A DNA stretch of 64,000 nt from Paraburkholderia sp. CNPSo 3272 (lineage in GTDB: Bacteria > Pseudomonadota > Gammaproteobacteria > Burkholderiales > Burkholderiaceae), in NCBI RefSeq assembly GCF_024206495.1, contig NZ_JAMBPQ010000034.1, forward strand, positions 1-64,000, given 5' to 3'. Numbering within the stretch: the first letter of the stretch is position 1; every line of letters begins with the position of its first letter. The notes beneath the pieces are model-generated. The model did no database searches, was not told the DNA's origin, and saw only the letters and a program-made list of their open reading frames with translations. This document shows, piece after piece, positions 27,161-38,497 of the stretch. The translations under genes were made by a program, and so were the position numbers.

Positions 27161-28078
27161 ATGTTGAAGCAGCGAACCATCAAATCAATCGTGAAGACAG
27201 TCGGCATCGGCCTGCATTCGGGGCGCAAGGTCGACCTGACGCTCCGTCCGGCGGCGCCGAACACGGGCATCGTGTTTTCGCGCGTGGATTTGCCGACGCC
27301 GGTGGATATCCCCGCATCGGCGATGGCGATTGGCGATACGCGCCTCGCCTCGGTGCTGCAGAAAGACGGCGCACGTGTCTCGACGATCGAGCACCTCATG
27401 TCCGCCTGCGCAGGCCTTGGCATCGACAACCTCTACGTGGATGTGACCGCCGAGGAAATTCCGATCATGGACGGCAGCGCGGCTTCGTTCGTGTTCCTGA
27501 TCCAGTCGGCCGGTATCGAAGAGCAGAACGCTCCGAAGAAGTTCATCAAGGTCAAGAAGCCGGTGGAGATCCGCGACGGCGACAAGTTCGCACGTCTCGA
27601 GCCTTACTTCGGCTTCAAGCTCAAGTTCACGATCGACTTCCGCCACCCGGCCGTCGACAAGACGGGCCAGGCGCTCGAAGTGGACTTCGCGAATACCTCG
27701 TACGTGCGCGAAATCGCGCGCGCCCGCACGTTCGGCTTCGCGCACGAAGTCGAGATGATGCGCGAACTGGGCCTCGCGCGCGGCGGCAGCATGGACAACG
27801 CGATCGTGCTGGACGAGTACCGTATTCTGAACAACGACGGCCTGCGCTACGACGACGAGTTCGTGAAGCACAAGATGCTCGACGCGATCGGCGACCTCTA
27901 CGTGGTCGGCCATCCGCTGCTGGCGGCGTACGATGCATACAAGTCGGGCCACGGCCTGAACAACGCGCTGCTGCGCGAGCTGCTCGCGAATGAGGACGCC
28001 TACGAGATCGTCACGTTCGACGATCCGCAGAAGGCGCCGCGCGGCTTCGGCTACGAGGCGCAGACCGCTTTCGCTTGA
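27161..28078 (+). CDS. lpxC: UDP-3-O-acyl-GlcNAc deacetylase LpxC
   Basis: A 305-residue zinc deacetylase carrying out the committed step of lipid A synthesis. The zinc-binding EHLMSA (H78) and the later HKMLDAIGD segment are intact, as is KSGHGLNNALL. ATG 27161 is chosen because it gives exactly the E. coli length (305) and the usual N terminus MLKQRTIKS; in-frame ATGs at 27134 and 27146 are possible but lack better ribosome sites. It lies downstream of ftsZ as in many proteobacteria. Confidence 0.95.
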   Translation: MLKQRTIKSIVKTVGIGLHSGRKVDLTLRPAAPNTGIVFSRVDLPTPVDIPASAMAIGDTRLASVLQKDGARVSTIEHLMSACAGLGIDNLYVDVTAEEIPIMDGSAASFVFLIQSAGIEEQNAPKKFIKVKKPVEIRDGDKFARLEPYFGFKLKFTIDFRHPAVDKTGQALEVDFANTSYVREIARARTFGFAHEVEMMRELGLARGGSMDNAIVLDEYRILNNDGLRYDDEFVKHKMLDAIGDLYVVGHPLLAAYDAYKSGHGLNNALLRELLANEDAYEIVTFDDPQKAPRGFGYEAQTAFA

Positions 28079-28099
28079 GTCTCGAGCGCGATTTGGCAG

Positions 28100-28130
28100 A
28101 AAAAGGGCAGCTTTATGCTGCCCTTTTTCT
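28100..28130. terminator. Bidirectional intrinsic terminator between lpxC and dciA
   Basis: AAAAAGGGCAGC (28100-28111) pairs with GCTGCCCTTTTT (28117-28128) around TTTAT. A-run and T-run on the two sides let it stop both lpxC (+) and the convergent dciA (-). Confidence 0.92.
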
Positions 28131-28178
28131 TTTTGCGCGGTTTTGTTGCGCGGTTTCGTGAGATTTGGGCGCGCCGGA

Positions 28179-28652
28179 TTAGCGCTTTTTCGCGTGGCGC
28201 GCCGCCATCTTCGCGAGGGCGGCCTGCAGCGGCGAGGCCTCGAGTGATTCGCTCAGCGCCTGGAGCGCTGCGGCGCCTGCTGGCGTCATGCGCGCCTGCT
28301 TGGGCGGTGCGGGATCTTTCACGGCTTGGGGGCGCACGCGGATGCGCACGCTGTTCAACGCCCAGCCGCGTGCCTGCAGGTCGGTCACGAGCCGCGGTTC
28401 CAGATGCCGCAGCCGCGCGGCGAGCGCGTTGTGCGCGGTGAACAGGGCCAGCGTGCCGTCCTTGATGAAGCCGGGCTCGACGCTCGCCGCGAGATAGTCG
28501 GGCAGCAGCGCGTTCAGGTCGCGCTGGATCGCCGCGATCTGCTCGACGCCGGCGCGCAGCGGCGCGAACGCGTCCGTGCGGCTCAGCACTTCAGCGAGCG
28601 GCTGGGGGGCGCGTGGTCCCCTGGACCTTGAAAACGGCGAAAAACGGCTCAT
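28179..28652 (-). CDS. dciA: DciA-like protein (DUF721)
   Basis: A 157-residue member of the DUF721 family, which includes DciA, the ancestral loader of the replicative helicase DnaB. The visible features are a basic N terminus, the conserved central region around QIAAIQRDLNALLPDYLAAS and a strand-rich segment, then a basic C-terminal tail (KMAARHAKKR). Start at 28652 gives the family-like N terminus; in-frame upstream ATGs up to 28832 are possible. Convergent with lpxC and divergent from secA, the usual place of this gene in Burkholderia. Function is inferred from family. Confidence 0.8.
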   Translation of the reverse strand: MSRFSPFSRSRGPRAPQPLAEVLSRTDAFAPLRAGVEQIAAIQRDLNALLPDYLAASVEPGFIKDGTLALFTAHNALAARLRHLEPRLVTDLQARGWALNSVRIRVRPQAVKDPAPPKQARMTPAGAAALQALSESLEASPLQAALAKMAARHAKKR

Positions 28653-28996
28653 GTGGCGTATGGATGGGCGAGCGCGCAGGCGCGACTGCGATGCCGTCAT
28701 TGTAGCCTGCGCACCACTCATCCAAGCGCCTTCAGGCCATTCGGCCAGGGCCGCATCGCGGCCCCTCGCCGCACGGCGGGAAGGCCCTCCGCGCGGGCAC
28801 CGCGCGCGCCAGAGCCGTCTTTGCGCTGACACAGGCGGGTGAGAGGGCGCGTGCTAAAATGCCCGATTCGAATCCACCATTTTGGGCTAAAGCCGCCGAG
28901 GTCCCTCCGGTCCGGATGCGTAGTGCACATCCTGCACAACCCGCTGAACCCACCCTCAGGAATCCCGGCCGAAGCCGCGACGCAGACACCGATCCG
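28653..28996 (+). promoter_or_regulatory. dciA-secA divergent region with predicted secA promoter
   Basis: A gap of 344 bases. On the plus strand an extended -10, TGC-TAAAAT (28852-28860), lacks a good -35 but would start transcription near 28867, leaving a leader of about 130 bases. No gene is seen in the leader. E. coli secA is regulated by SecM through its leader; nothing like a SecM arrest peptide can be recognised here. Confidence 0.4.
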
Positions 28997-31801
<2,805 letters not shown>

Positions 31802-31826
31802 CGCAGGCTTGAACGTAGATTCCGGT

Positions 31827-31899
31827 GGCCCGCTTCCCATGGCGGGCCTTGCGTTTTGAATCCCGATGCCGGCCAGGCTCAGCGCCCTGGCCGGCATCG
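31827..31899 (+). terminator. Two hairpins between secA and argJ
   Basis: The first, GGCCCGC (31827-31833) with GCGGGCC (31842-31848), is followed by TTGCGTTTT and may terminate secA. The second is a 14-bp perfect stem: CGATGCCGGCCAGG (31864-31877) with CCTGGCCGGCATCG (31886-31899) around CTCAGCGC. It is only 22 bases before argJ. It has no T-run, so its role could be stop, attenuation or protection of the 5' end. Confidence 0.55.
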
Positions 31900-31920
31900 C
31901 CATTTCGACAGGTCGCCACC

Positions 31921-33162
31921 ATGGCTGTCAATTTCCCCTCGATTGATCCCGCTCAACTTCATCCGGTCGCCGGCGTGACGCTCGGCTGGGCGGAAGCCAA
32001 CATCCGCAAGCCCAATCGCAAGGACGTCCTGGTGATTTCCGTCGACGAAGGCGCGAGCGTGGCCGGCGTATTCACGCTGAACCGCTTCTGTGCCGCACCG
32101 GTGACGGTGTGCCGCGAACATCTCGCGAAGGTGCGCGCCGGCGGCAAGGCTATTCGCGCGCTGGTGGTGAACACCGGCAACGCGAACGCGGGCACCGGCG
32201 AGCCGGGCATGAAACACGCACGCGAGACCTGCGATGAACTCGCGCGCCTTGCCGGCCTCGAGTCCTCGCAGGTGCTGCCGTTCTCGACCGGCGTGATTCT
32301 CGAGCCGCTGCCCATCGACCGCCTGAAGGCGGGCCTTCCCGCCGCGCTGGAGAACCGCAAGGCCGCGAACTGGTATGACGCCGCGCAGGCCATCATGACG
32401 ACCGACACGCTGCCTAAGGCCGTGTCGCGTCAGGTCACGGTGGACGGCCACACCGTCACGTTCACGGGCATCAGCAAGGGCGCGGGCATGATCAAGCCGA
32501 ACATGGCAACCATGCTCGGCTTCCTGGCCTTCGACGCGAACGTTGCTCAGCCCGTGCTCGACGAGCTCGTGAAGTACGTGGCCGACCGCTCGTTCAACTG
32601 CGTCACCATCGACGGTGATACCTCCACCAACGACTCGTTCATCATGATCGCCTCGGGCAAGTCGAGCCTGCCGGCGATCACCTCGACTGACACGCCCGCC
32701 TACGCCGCGCTGCGCGACGCCGTGACGGCCGTCGCCCAGGAACTCTCGCACCTCATCGTGCGCGATGGCGAAGGCGCGACCAAGTTCATGACCGTGCAGG
32801 TGGAAGGCGGCAAGGATGTGGCCGAGTGCCGCCAGATCGCGTATGCGATCGGCCATTCGCCGCTCGTGAAGACGGCGTTCTACGCATCGGACCCCAACCT
32901 CGGCCGTATCCTCGCTGCGATCGGCTATGCCGGCGTGACGGACCTCGACGTCGACAAGATCGACCTGTATCTCGACGATGTGCTCGTGGCGAAAGCGGGC
33001 GGACGCAACCCGGCTTACCGCGAAGAAGACGGTCAGCGCGTCATGAAGAAGAGCGAGATCCTGATTCGCGTGCTGCTGGGCCGCGGCGACGCGCAGGCCA
33101 CGATCTGGACCTGCGACCTCTCGCACGACTACGTGAGCATCAACGCCGATTACCGCTCCTGA
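31921..33162 (+). CDS. argJ: Bifunctional ornithine acetyltransferase/N-acetylglutamate synthase
   Basis: A 413-residue self-cleaving ArgJ that recycles acetyl from N-acetylornithine to glutamate and may also make N-acetylglutamate from acetyl-CoA (arginine biosynthesis). The motif KGAGMIKPNMATMLGF holds the nucleophile T197, where the precursor is cut into alpha and beta chains. ATG 31921 is chosen on N-terminal conservation; an upstream in-frame ATG at 31825 lies in the hairpin region. Likely followed by the ATPase and Nudix genes in one unit. Confidence 0.94.
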   Translation: MAVNFPSIDPAQLHPVAGVTLGWAEANIRKPNRKDVLVISVDEGASVAGVFTLNRFCAAPVTVCREHLAKVRAGGKAIRALVVNTGNANAGTGEPGMKHARETCDELARLAGLESSQVLPFSTGVILEPLPIDRLKAGLPAALENRKAANWYDAAQAIMTTDTLPKAVSRQVTVDGHTVTFTGISKGAGMIKPNMATMLGFLAFDANVAQPVLDELVKYVADRSFNCVTIDGDTSTNDSFIMIASGKSSLPAITSTDTPAYAALRDAVTAVAQELSHLIVRDGEGATKFMTVQVEGGKDVAECRQIAYAIGHSPLVKTAFYASDPNLGRILAAIGYAGVTDLDVDKIDLYLDDVLVAKAGGRNPAYREEDGQRVMKKSEILIRVLLGRGDAQATIWTCDLSHDYVSINADYRS

Positions 33163-33181
33163 TTTCAAGCGCCTTTACTAC

Positions 33182-34054
33182 ATGGACAAGCTCGAACAGT
33201 TTCTGACCCGCGCCGAAGCGCTGCTCGGCCGCCTCGAAGCCGTGTTGCCGCCCTCGGCACCCGATGTCGACTGGAACGGGGCTGTCGCGTTTCGCTGGCG
33301 CAAGCGCCAGGGGCGCGGCTTCCTGCAGCCGGTTCCCGCGATCTCGCTGATCTCGCTCGACGACCTGCAGAACATCGACCGGCAGAAAGATCTCATCGAC
33401 CGCAACACGCGCCAGTTCGTACAGAAGAAGCCCGCGAACAACGTGCTTCTCACCGGCGCGCGCGGCACCGGCAAGTCGTCGCTGATCAAGGCCTGCCTGA
33501 ACGCGTACGCGCAAGAGGGCCTGCGCCTGATCGAAGTCGACAAGGACGATCTGCATGACCTCGGCGATATCGTCGATCTCATCTCGACGCGGCCCGAGCG
33601 CTTCATCGTGTTCTGCGACGACCTCTCGTTCGAGGAAGGCGAATCGGGCTACAAGGCGCTGAAGGTGGCGCTGGACGGTTCGGTGGCCGCGCAGTCGGAC
33701 AACGTGCTGATCTACGCGACCTCGAACCGGCGCCATCTGCTGCCCGAGTACATGAGCGACAACGAGACGTACAAGCACATGCCCGACGGCGAGATTCATC
33801 CGGGCGAAGTGGTGGAAGAGAAGATCTCGCTGTCCGAGCGCTTCGGCCTTTGGGTGAGCTTCTATCCGTTCAAGCAGGACGACTATCTGACGATCGTCGG
33901 CCACTGGCTGCGCCATTTCGGCTGCGACGACGCCGAAGTCGAATCGGCGCGCGGCGACGCACTCGTCTGGGCGCTCGAGCGCGGCTCGCGTTCGGGCCGC
34001 GTGGCATGGCAATTCGCACGCGACTGGTCGGGCAAGAAGGCGCAAGAGGCATGA
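33182..34054 (+). CDS. AAA-type ATPase, DUF815 family
   Basis: A 290-residue P-loop protein of the DUF815 family. Walker A TGARGTGKSS is at 91-100; a Walker B-like IVFCDDLSF follows near 140-150; ATSNRRHL resembles a sensor-1 segment. No transmembrane region or signal peptide is seen. The function of the family is not established, though the fold resembles helicase-loader/AAA+ proteins. It lies 19 bases after argJ and overlaps the Nudix gene by 4 bases, an arrangement suggesting linked expression. Confidence 0.8.
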   Translation: MDKLEQFLTRAEALLGRLEAVLPPSAPDVDWNGAVAFRWRKRQGRGFLQPVPAISLISLDDLQNIDRQKDLIDRNTRQFVQKKPANNVLLTGARGTGKSSLIKACLNAYAQEGLRLIEVDKDDLHDLGDIVDLISTRPERFIVFCDDLSFEEGESGYKALKVALDGSVAAQSDNVLIYATSNRRHLLPEYMSDNETYKHMPDGEIHPGEVVEEKISLSERFGLWVSFYPFKQDDYLTIVGHWLRHFGCDDAEVESARGDALVWALERGSRSGRVAWQFARDWSGKKAQEA

Positions 34055-34482
34055 GAGTGGAGGCCAACACTGCAAACGATGCTTCCGGAAAGACGCGCCC
34101 CGTGACGGAAGTCGCGGTAGGCGTGCTGGTGCAGCCCGATGGCCGCTACCTGCTCGCGCAGCGCCCCGAAGGCAAGCCGTATGCAGGCTACTGGGAGTTT
34201 CCGGGCGGCAAGCTTGAAGCGGGCGAGAGCGTCGAAGCGGCGCTTGCGCGCGAGTTGCACGAGGAACTGGGCATCGACGTGAAGGCGTGTCACCTGTGGC
34301 ACACGCTCGAACACGATTACCCGCACGCCTATGTGCGGCTCTACTTCTGCAAGGTGACCGAGTGGACCGGCGAGCCGCATGGGCGCGAAGGCCAGGCGTT
34401 CGTCTGGCAGTCACTGCCGGCGAGCGTGGAGCCGCTCTTGCCCGCGACGATTCCCGTGCTGGAGTGGCTTGCCGCGGAGTAA
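34051..34482 (+). CDS. Nudix hydrolase, MutT-like 8-oxo-dGTP diphosphatase
   Basis: A 143-residue Nudix protein close to E. coli MutT (129 residues), which removes 8-oxo-dGTP from the nucleotide pool. The Nudix box GGKLEAGESVEAALARELHEEL sits at about 52-73, and AVGVLVQPDGRYLLAQRP is a typical MutT N-terminal strand. The 20-residue N-terminal extension is unusual. The ATG overlaps the ATPase stop. Followed by a strong terminator. Confidence 0.85.
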   Translation: MRVEANTANDASGKTRPVTEVAVGVLVQPDGRYLLAQRPEGKPYAGYWEFPGGKLEAGESVEAALARELHEELGIDVKACHLWHTLEHDYPHAYVRLYFCKVTEWTGEPHGREGQAFVWQSLPASVEPLLPATIPVLEWLAAE

Positions 34483-34505
34483 CGCCCTGCGGACGATTAC
34501 GATGC

Positions 34506-34543
34506 AAAAGGCCGCTGTGTGCGATGCACAGCGGCCTTTTTTT
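34506..34543 (+). terminator. Intrinsic terminator after the Nudix gene
   Basis: GGCCGCTGTG (34510-34519) pairs with CACAGCGGCC (34527-34536), preceded by AAAA and followed by TTTTTTT. The A-run lets it also act on the minus strand, where yacG ends nearby. Confidence 0.92.
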
Positions 34544-34577
34544 CGTCCGGCGCAAGCGCGTCGCGGCGCTTTAATCG

Positions 34578-34772
34578 CTATTGGCGCGTATCCGTGGGCG
34601 GCGCGTCTTCCGGCGGCGTTTCGTCGTCGGCGCCGCCAATGCGGTACTTTTCGGCGGCCCATGCGCCGAGATCCATTTGCTTGCAACGCTCGGAGCAGAA
34701 CGGCCGGAAGCGGTTCTCCGGCACCCAGCGGACTTCCTTGCCGCAGCTCGGACATTTGACGACAGTGGTCAT
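34578..34772 (-). CDS. yacG: DNA gyrase inhibitor YacG
   Basis: A 64-residue zinc-finger protein. Four cysteines C7-x2-C10-x15-C26-x3-C30 form the zinc site, and the family motif CPSCGKEVRW...FCSERCKQMDLGAWA is present. E. coli YacG binds GyrB and inhibits gyrase. The start at 34772 gives the conserved MTTVVKCPSCGK N terminus; a longer in-frame upstream reading is rejected. In E. coli it lies with zapD (yacF) and coaE, the same neighbours seen here. Confidence 0.9.
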   Translation of the reverse strand: MTTVVKCPSCGKEVRWVPENRFRPFCSERCKQMDLGAWAAEKYRIGGADDETPPEDAPPTDTRQ

Positions 34773-34821
34773 GCGATAGAACTTGGTTTGCGTTGAGTCT
34801 GGCTTGGCGACGCGTTTGCTT

Positions 34822-35577
34822 TCAGAGGCTACACAGCGTGAGCTGGAACGGCACGTCGTGATCGACGGCTCGCGGCCGCAGATCGCCATCCTGCACGGTG
34901 AAGCGCACCCACAGCATGTACTTGTTGGCGCTCGCTTCGGGGATCATGCGCAATTCCGGTGCCACGCGGACCTGCATGAGCTGGTAGGCACGGCCAGACA
35001 GCATCTGCTGATAGCTGCCCTGCATTGCCATCACCTTCGACGCCTGGCCCGACTCGCGCGCGAGGCGCAGCACGATGGCGGCGGCATCGCGCAGCGGCAG
35101 CAGCGGCGTGACCCATTTCGCGATGTCCTGACGGCGCTGATCGGCGTGCAACTGCTGCCAGGCGTAATACGACGGCAGATCGAACTTGCAGGTGCCGCCG
35201 GGAATGATCGCGCGGCTGCGAATGCTCGTGAGCCACTCGTTGTCCATCAGATGCTGGCCCGTCTTGCCTTGCATCTGCGTGAGGCCGGCGAGCGTGTGCT
35301 CGATCTCGCCCAGCACGGTTTCGAGCGCATTCTGCTCGATGCCAGGGTTGCCGCGGAACGGCGCGAGCGTTTGGCGCTGTCGCTCGAGTTCCTTCATGAG
35401 ATCCGACTTCAGGTCGGCGCGGCCTGCGACTTCGGCGATTTCGAAGAGCGTCGTGAGCGCGACGTGATGTTCCCTCGGATCCTCCTGGGTCAGGAAAAAC
35501 GTGAAGCGCTCGAACAGGTCTTCGAGGCGCAGCAGCGTCCGGATTCGCTCGTTGAAGGGATACTCGTAAAGAATCAA
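34822..35577 (-). CDS. zapD: Cell division protein ZapD
   Basis: A 251-residue protein of the ZapD (YacF/DUF1342) family that binds the FtsZ C-terminal tail and bundles filaments. Conserved features include MILYEYPFNERIRTLLRLE at the N terminus, a helical domain, and the beta domain starting near GGTCKFDLPSYY. It lies between yacG (49 bases downstream) and coaE (128 bases upstream), the usual synteny. It links this block to the ftsZ gene 9 kb away. Confidence 0.93.
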   Translation of the reverse strand: MILYEYPFNERIRTLLRLEDLFERFTFFLTQEDPREHHVALTTLFEIAEVAGRADLKSDLMKELERQRQTLAPFRGNPGIEQNALETVLGEIEHTLAGLTQMQGKTGQHLMDNEWLTSIRSRAIIPGGTCKFDLPSYYAWQQLHADQRRQDIAKWVTPLLPLRDAAAIVLRLARESGQASKVMAMQGSYQQMLSGRAYQLMQVRVAPELRMIPEASANKYMLWVRFTVQDGDLRPRAVDHDVPFQLTLCSL

Positions 35578-35705
35578 GCGCGCTCGCCTCGGGCGTGGTG
35601 GGTGACGGATTGCAGGACATTCTAATGCCGTGGGACTACGGTCGCAATCGCGCCGGCCCGGCGCTATCCCGATGTGACCCGCTAATCGCGCGGCGATGGC
35701 GCGTT

Positions 35706-36326
35706 TTACGCTTGGCTGGCCTTTGCGGCAGCGAGCCCGAGATACGTCTGATGCAATGCGTCGACGTCGTGATCGAGCGATTCGAGCGTCGCGCCGTTGT
35801 CGTTCACCACCACGTTGTCGGCGGCCGCGAGGCGCGCTTCGCGCGTGGCCTGCCGCGCGATGATTGCGAGCACTTGCTCACGTGTGAAACCGTTGCGGCG
35901 CATGACGCGCTCGATCTGCGTTTCCACGCTGCAATCGACGGTGAGCACGCGATCGACGCGCGTTTTCCAGGTACCCGACTCCACGAGCAAGGGCACGACC
36001 ACAATGACATAAGGGCCGCTGGCCTCTCGCGTTTCGCGTTCGGTTTCGGAGCGGATCAGCGGGTGCGTGATGGCCTCGAGTCGCTTGCGCGCGGACTCGT
36101 CGCCAAACACGAGCGTGCGCATGCGCGCGCGGTCCATCGAGCCGTCCGGCGCGACGAATTCAGGGCCGAATTCCGCGGCGATCTGCGCCATCGCGACACC
36201 GTGCGGCGCGGTAATGCGATGCGCGATGAGATCGGTGTCGACGATCGTCACGCCGCGCGCGGCAAAGCCATCCGCGACCGTGGACTTGCCGCTGCCGATG
36301 CCACCCGTCAAGCCGACCGCGAACAT
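35706..36326 (-). CDS. coaE: Dephospho-CoA kinase
   Basis: A 206-residue P-loop kinase for the last step of coenzyme A synthesis. The ATP loop GGIGSGKS is at 8-15, with DTDLIAHR and the LID-type segment further on. The start at 36326 is chosen because it gives MFAVGLTGGIG; an upstream in-frame ATG at 36374 lies inside pilD. It follows pilD by 4 bases and is likely cotranscribed with it. Confidence 0.93.
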   Translation of the reverse strand: MFAVGLTGGIGSGKSTVADGFAARGVTIVDTDLIAHRITAPHGVAMAQIAAEFGPEFVAPDGSMDRARMRTLVFGDESARKRLEAITHPLIRSETERETREASGPYVIVVVPLLVESGTWKTRVDRVLTVDCSVETQIERVMRRNGFTREQVLAIIARQATREARLAAADNVVVNDNGATLESLDHDVDALHQTYLGLAAAKASQA

Positions 36327-36330
36327 TTGA

Positions 36331-37248
36331 TCAGTTCCCCCACGCAAATACGCCATAGAGCGGTGTGCCCGCAAACAATGTGACGAGCGCGCCAGCGGCC
36401 AGATACGGGCCGAACGGCAGCGGCTCCTCGAAACGCATACGTCCCGTCAGCGTAGCGATGATGCCGACGAGCGCGCCGGCCACTGCAGCGATCACGACGA
36501 TCTGCGGCAGCGCGCTCCAGCCGAGCCATGCGCCGAGCGCGGCGAGCAGTTTGAAGTCGCCGTGGCCCATGCCTTCGACGCCACGCAACAGCCTGAAGAC
36601 CCAGTAGACGCACCAGAGCGCCAGATAACCCGCGACCGCACCGATCACCGCTTCACGCAGCGTGACGAAGGTGCCGGCAAAATTGACCAGCAACCCGGCC
36701 CACAGCAGCGGCTGCGTGATCTCGTCGTGCAGCATCTGGTGTTCGAGGTCGATGGCGCTTGCGGCGATGAGCGTGGCGCACAGCACGAAGGCGGCGAGCG
36801 CCTTGCCGCTGGGCCCGAAGGCGAGCAGTGCGCCGGCCGCGCAGGCAGCGCCCGCGATCTCGATGAGCGGGTAGCGCACGCTCACGCGCGCATGACAGTG
36901 CGAGCAGCGCCCGCGCAGCGCGACCCAACTGAGCACAGGGATGTTTTCCCAGGCGCGCAAGACGTGGCCGCAGTGCGGGCACGCGCTGCGTGGGAGCCAG
37001 AGGTTGTAGCGCGCGGGCAGCCCGTCTTCTTCGAAGAGCGGACCGGGCGTGCCGGTCGCTTCGGCCACATCGGCGCGCCACGCGCGCTCCAGCATGAGCG
37101 GCAGCCGGTGCACGACGACGTTGAGAAAGCTGCCGATGACGAGCCCGAACGCAATGGCGAAGACCATGAGCACGCCGAATGGCAGACCGGCGAGAGCGGC
37201 TGCGAGCGGCGTTGCGGTATCGGGCGCGGACAGGAGTTGGACGGGCAT
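36331..37248 (-). CDS. pilD: Prepilin peptidase / N-methyltransferase
   Basis: A 305-residue A24 aspartic protease of the inner membrane that cleaves and N-methylates type IV prepilins. A zinc site C90-x2-C93...C115-x2-C118 lies in the cytoplasmic loop, and the catalytic aspartates are D167 (SAIDLEH) and D231 (GHGD). About eight transmembrane helices are predicted. It follows pilC by 28 bases and precedes coaE, the pilBCD-coaE order found in Pseudomonas and relatives. Confidence 0.93.
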   Translation of the reverse strand: MPVQLLSAPDTATPLAAALAGLPFGVLMVFAIAFGLVIGSFLNVVVHRLPLMLERAWRADVAEATGTPGPLFEEDGLPARYNLWLPRSACPHCGHVLRAWENIPVLSWVALRGRCSHCHARVSVRYPLIEIAGAACAAGALLAFGPSGKALAAFVLCATLIAASAIDLEHQMLHDEITQPLLWAGLLVNFAGTFVTLREAVIGAVAGYLALWCVYWVFRLLRGVEGMGHGDFKLLAALGAWLGWSALPQIVVIAAVAGALVGIIATLTGRMRFEEPLPFGPYLAAGALVTLFAGTPLYGVFAWGN

Positions 37249-37276
37249 GAGATGGAACCGGAATCTGGCAGCGATC

Positions 37277-38497
37277 CTACACCACGTTGCCCAGTTGAAT
37301 AATGGGAAGATACATCGCAACGACGAGGCCGCCGACCAGCGCACCGAGTACGACGATCACGAGCGGCTCGCACAGGCTCGACACGAGCGCGATCTTTTCG
37401 TCGACCTGACGGTCGGCGAGCGAGGCCACATCGAGCAACATCGCGTCGAGCGCGCCCGATTCTTCCGCGACCGCAACGGGCTGAACCACATCGGCCGGAA
37501 AGCATCCCGCCGCACGCATGGCTGCGGCGAGCCGCTCGCCGTGCCGCAGGCGCTCGCTAATGCCTGCGCTCGCGCGATCGAAGAATGCGTTGCCGCTTGC
37601 GTGCGCGAGCGAATCGAAGGCGTCGGCGAGTGGTGTGCCGGCGGCGAGCAGCGTGCCGAGCGCACGGCTCCAGCGGGCGGCGCACAGCGTGGTGAGCAGC
37701 GCGCCGCAAAGCGGGAGCTTCAGCAGCGTGCGTCCGAACGCGATGCGTGCGGTTTCCGAGCGGCGCAAAGCCGCTTGCAGGGCGAGCGTGCCGGTGGCTG
37801 CAGCTACGGCGGCCGGCACGCTCCAGCGCGCGGCGCCCGCCGAGAGCATCAGCACGAACTGCGTGGGCGCGGGCAGGGCGGCGCCGAAGCCGTCGAAGAT
37901 CTGCTTGAACGTGGGCACGACCCAGACCAGCAACGCCGCCGTAATGACAAACGCGAGCAGCAGCACCGCGACAGGGTAGGCGAGCGCGGCGCGCACTTTG
38001 GCGCGCTGCGCCGCGGCACGCTCGCGGTCGTCGGCGAGGCGCCCGAGTACGGCGGCGAGCGCACCCGAGGCTTCGCCAACGGCGACGAGCTGGCAATACA
38101 GCGCGTTGAAGCGCGCCGGATGTTGCGCGAGCGACTCGGCAAAGCGCAGGCCGCCGGCGATGTCGCGCGCGAGCGCCGAGGCAATGCGCGGCATGCCGTT
38201 CGGCCCCGGTGAGAGCGCGAGCAGCTCGAGCGCGTTCGCAAGCGGCAGGCCGGCACGCAGGAGGCTCGCGAGCTGACGTGTAAAACGCGTGACGTCCGTG
38301 TGGCTTGCCCTGGGCGCGCCCGCGTTCGATCTGCGCTCGATGGCGAGCACGGTGATGCGCTCGCGCTTGAGCGCGACGCGCACAGCCGTGGCGTCGAGCG
38401 CGATCACCGTGCCACGCTTCGTCGCGCCCGATGCGTCGAGACCGCGCCACGCGAAGCGCCACTCGGATGGGCCGCGATGGGCGCGCGCGGTGCTCAT
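37277..38497 (-). CDS. pilC: Type II secretion/type IV pilus platform protein PilC
   Basis: A 406-residue inner-membrane platform of the GspF/PilC family with two repeated GspF domains (FTRQLASLLRAGLPLANAL at about 80 and RWSRALGTLLAAGTPLADAF at about 280) and three transmembrane helices. It couples the PilB ATPase to pilus growth. Start at 38497 overlaps the pilB stop by ATGA. Upstream frame in the same phase lies inside pilB and is not coding. Confidence 0.9.
   Translation of the reverse strand: MSTARAHRGPSEWRFAWRGLDASGATKRGTVIALDATAVRVALKRERITVLAIERRSNAGAPRASHTDVTRFTRQLASLLRAGLPLANALELLALSPGPNGMPRIASALARDIAGGLRFAESLAQHPARFNALYCQLVAVGEASGALAAVLGRLADDRERAAAQRAKVRAALAYPVAVLLLAFVITAALLVWVVPTFKQIFDGFGAALPAPTQFVLMLSAGAARWSVPAAVAAATGTLALQAALRRSETARIAFGRTLLKLPLCGALLTTLCAARWSRALGTLLAAGTPLADAFDSLAHASGNAFFDRASAGISERLRHGERLAAAMRAAGCFPADVVQPVAVAEESGALDAMLLDVASLADRQVDEKIALVSSLCEPLVIVVLGALVGGLVVAMYLPIIQLGNVV

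Noticed and set aside
34379..34779. Plus-strand frames overlapping the Nudix terminator and yacG
   Set aside because: They run through an intrinsic terminator and antisense to yacG, whose four-Cys motif is clear on the minus strand.
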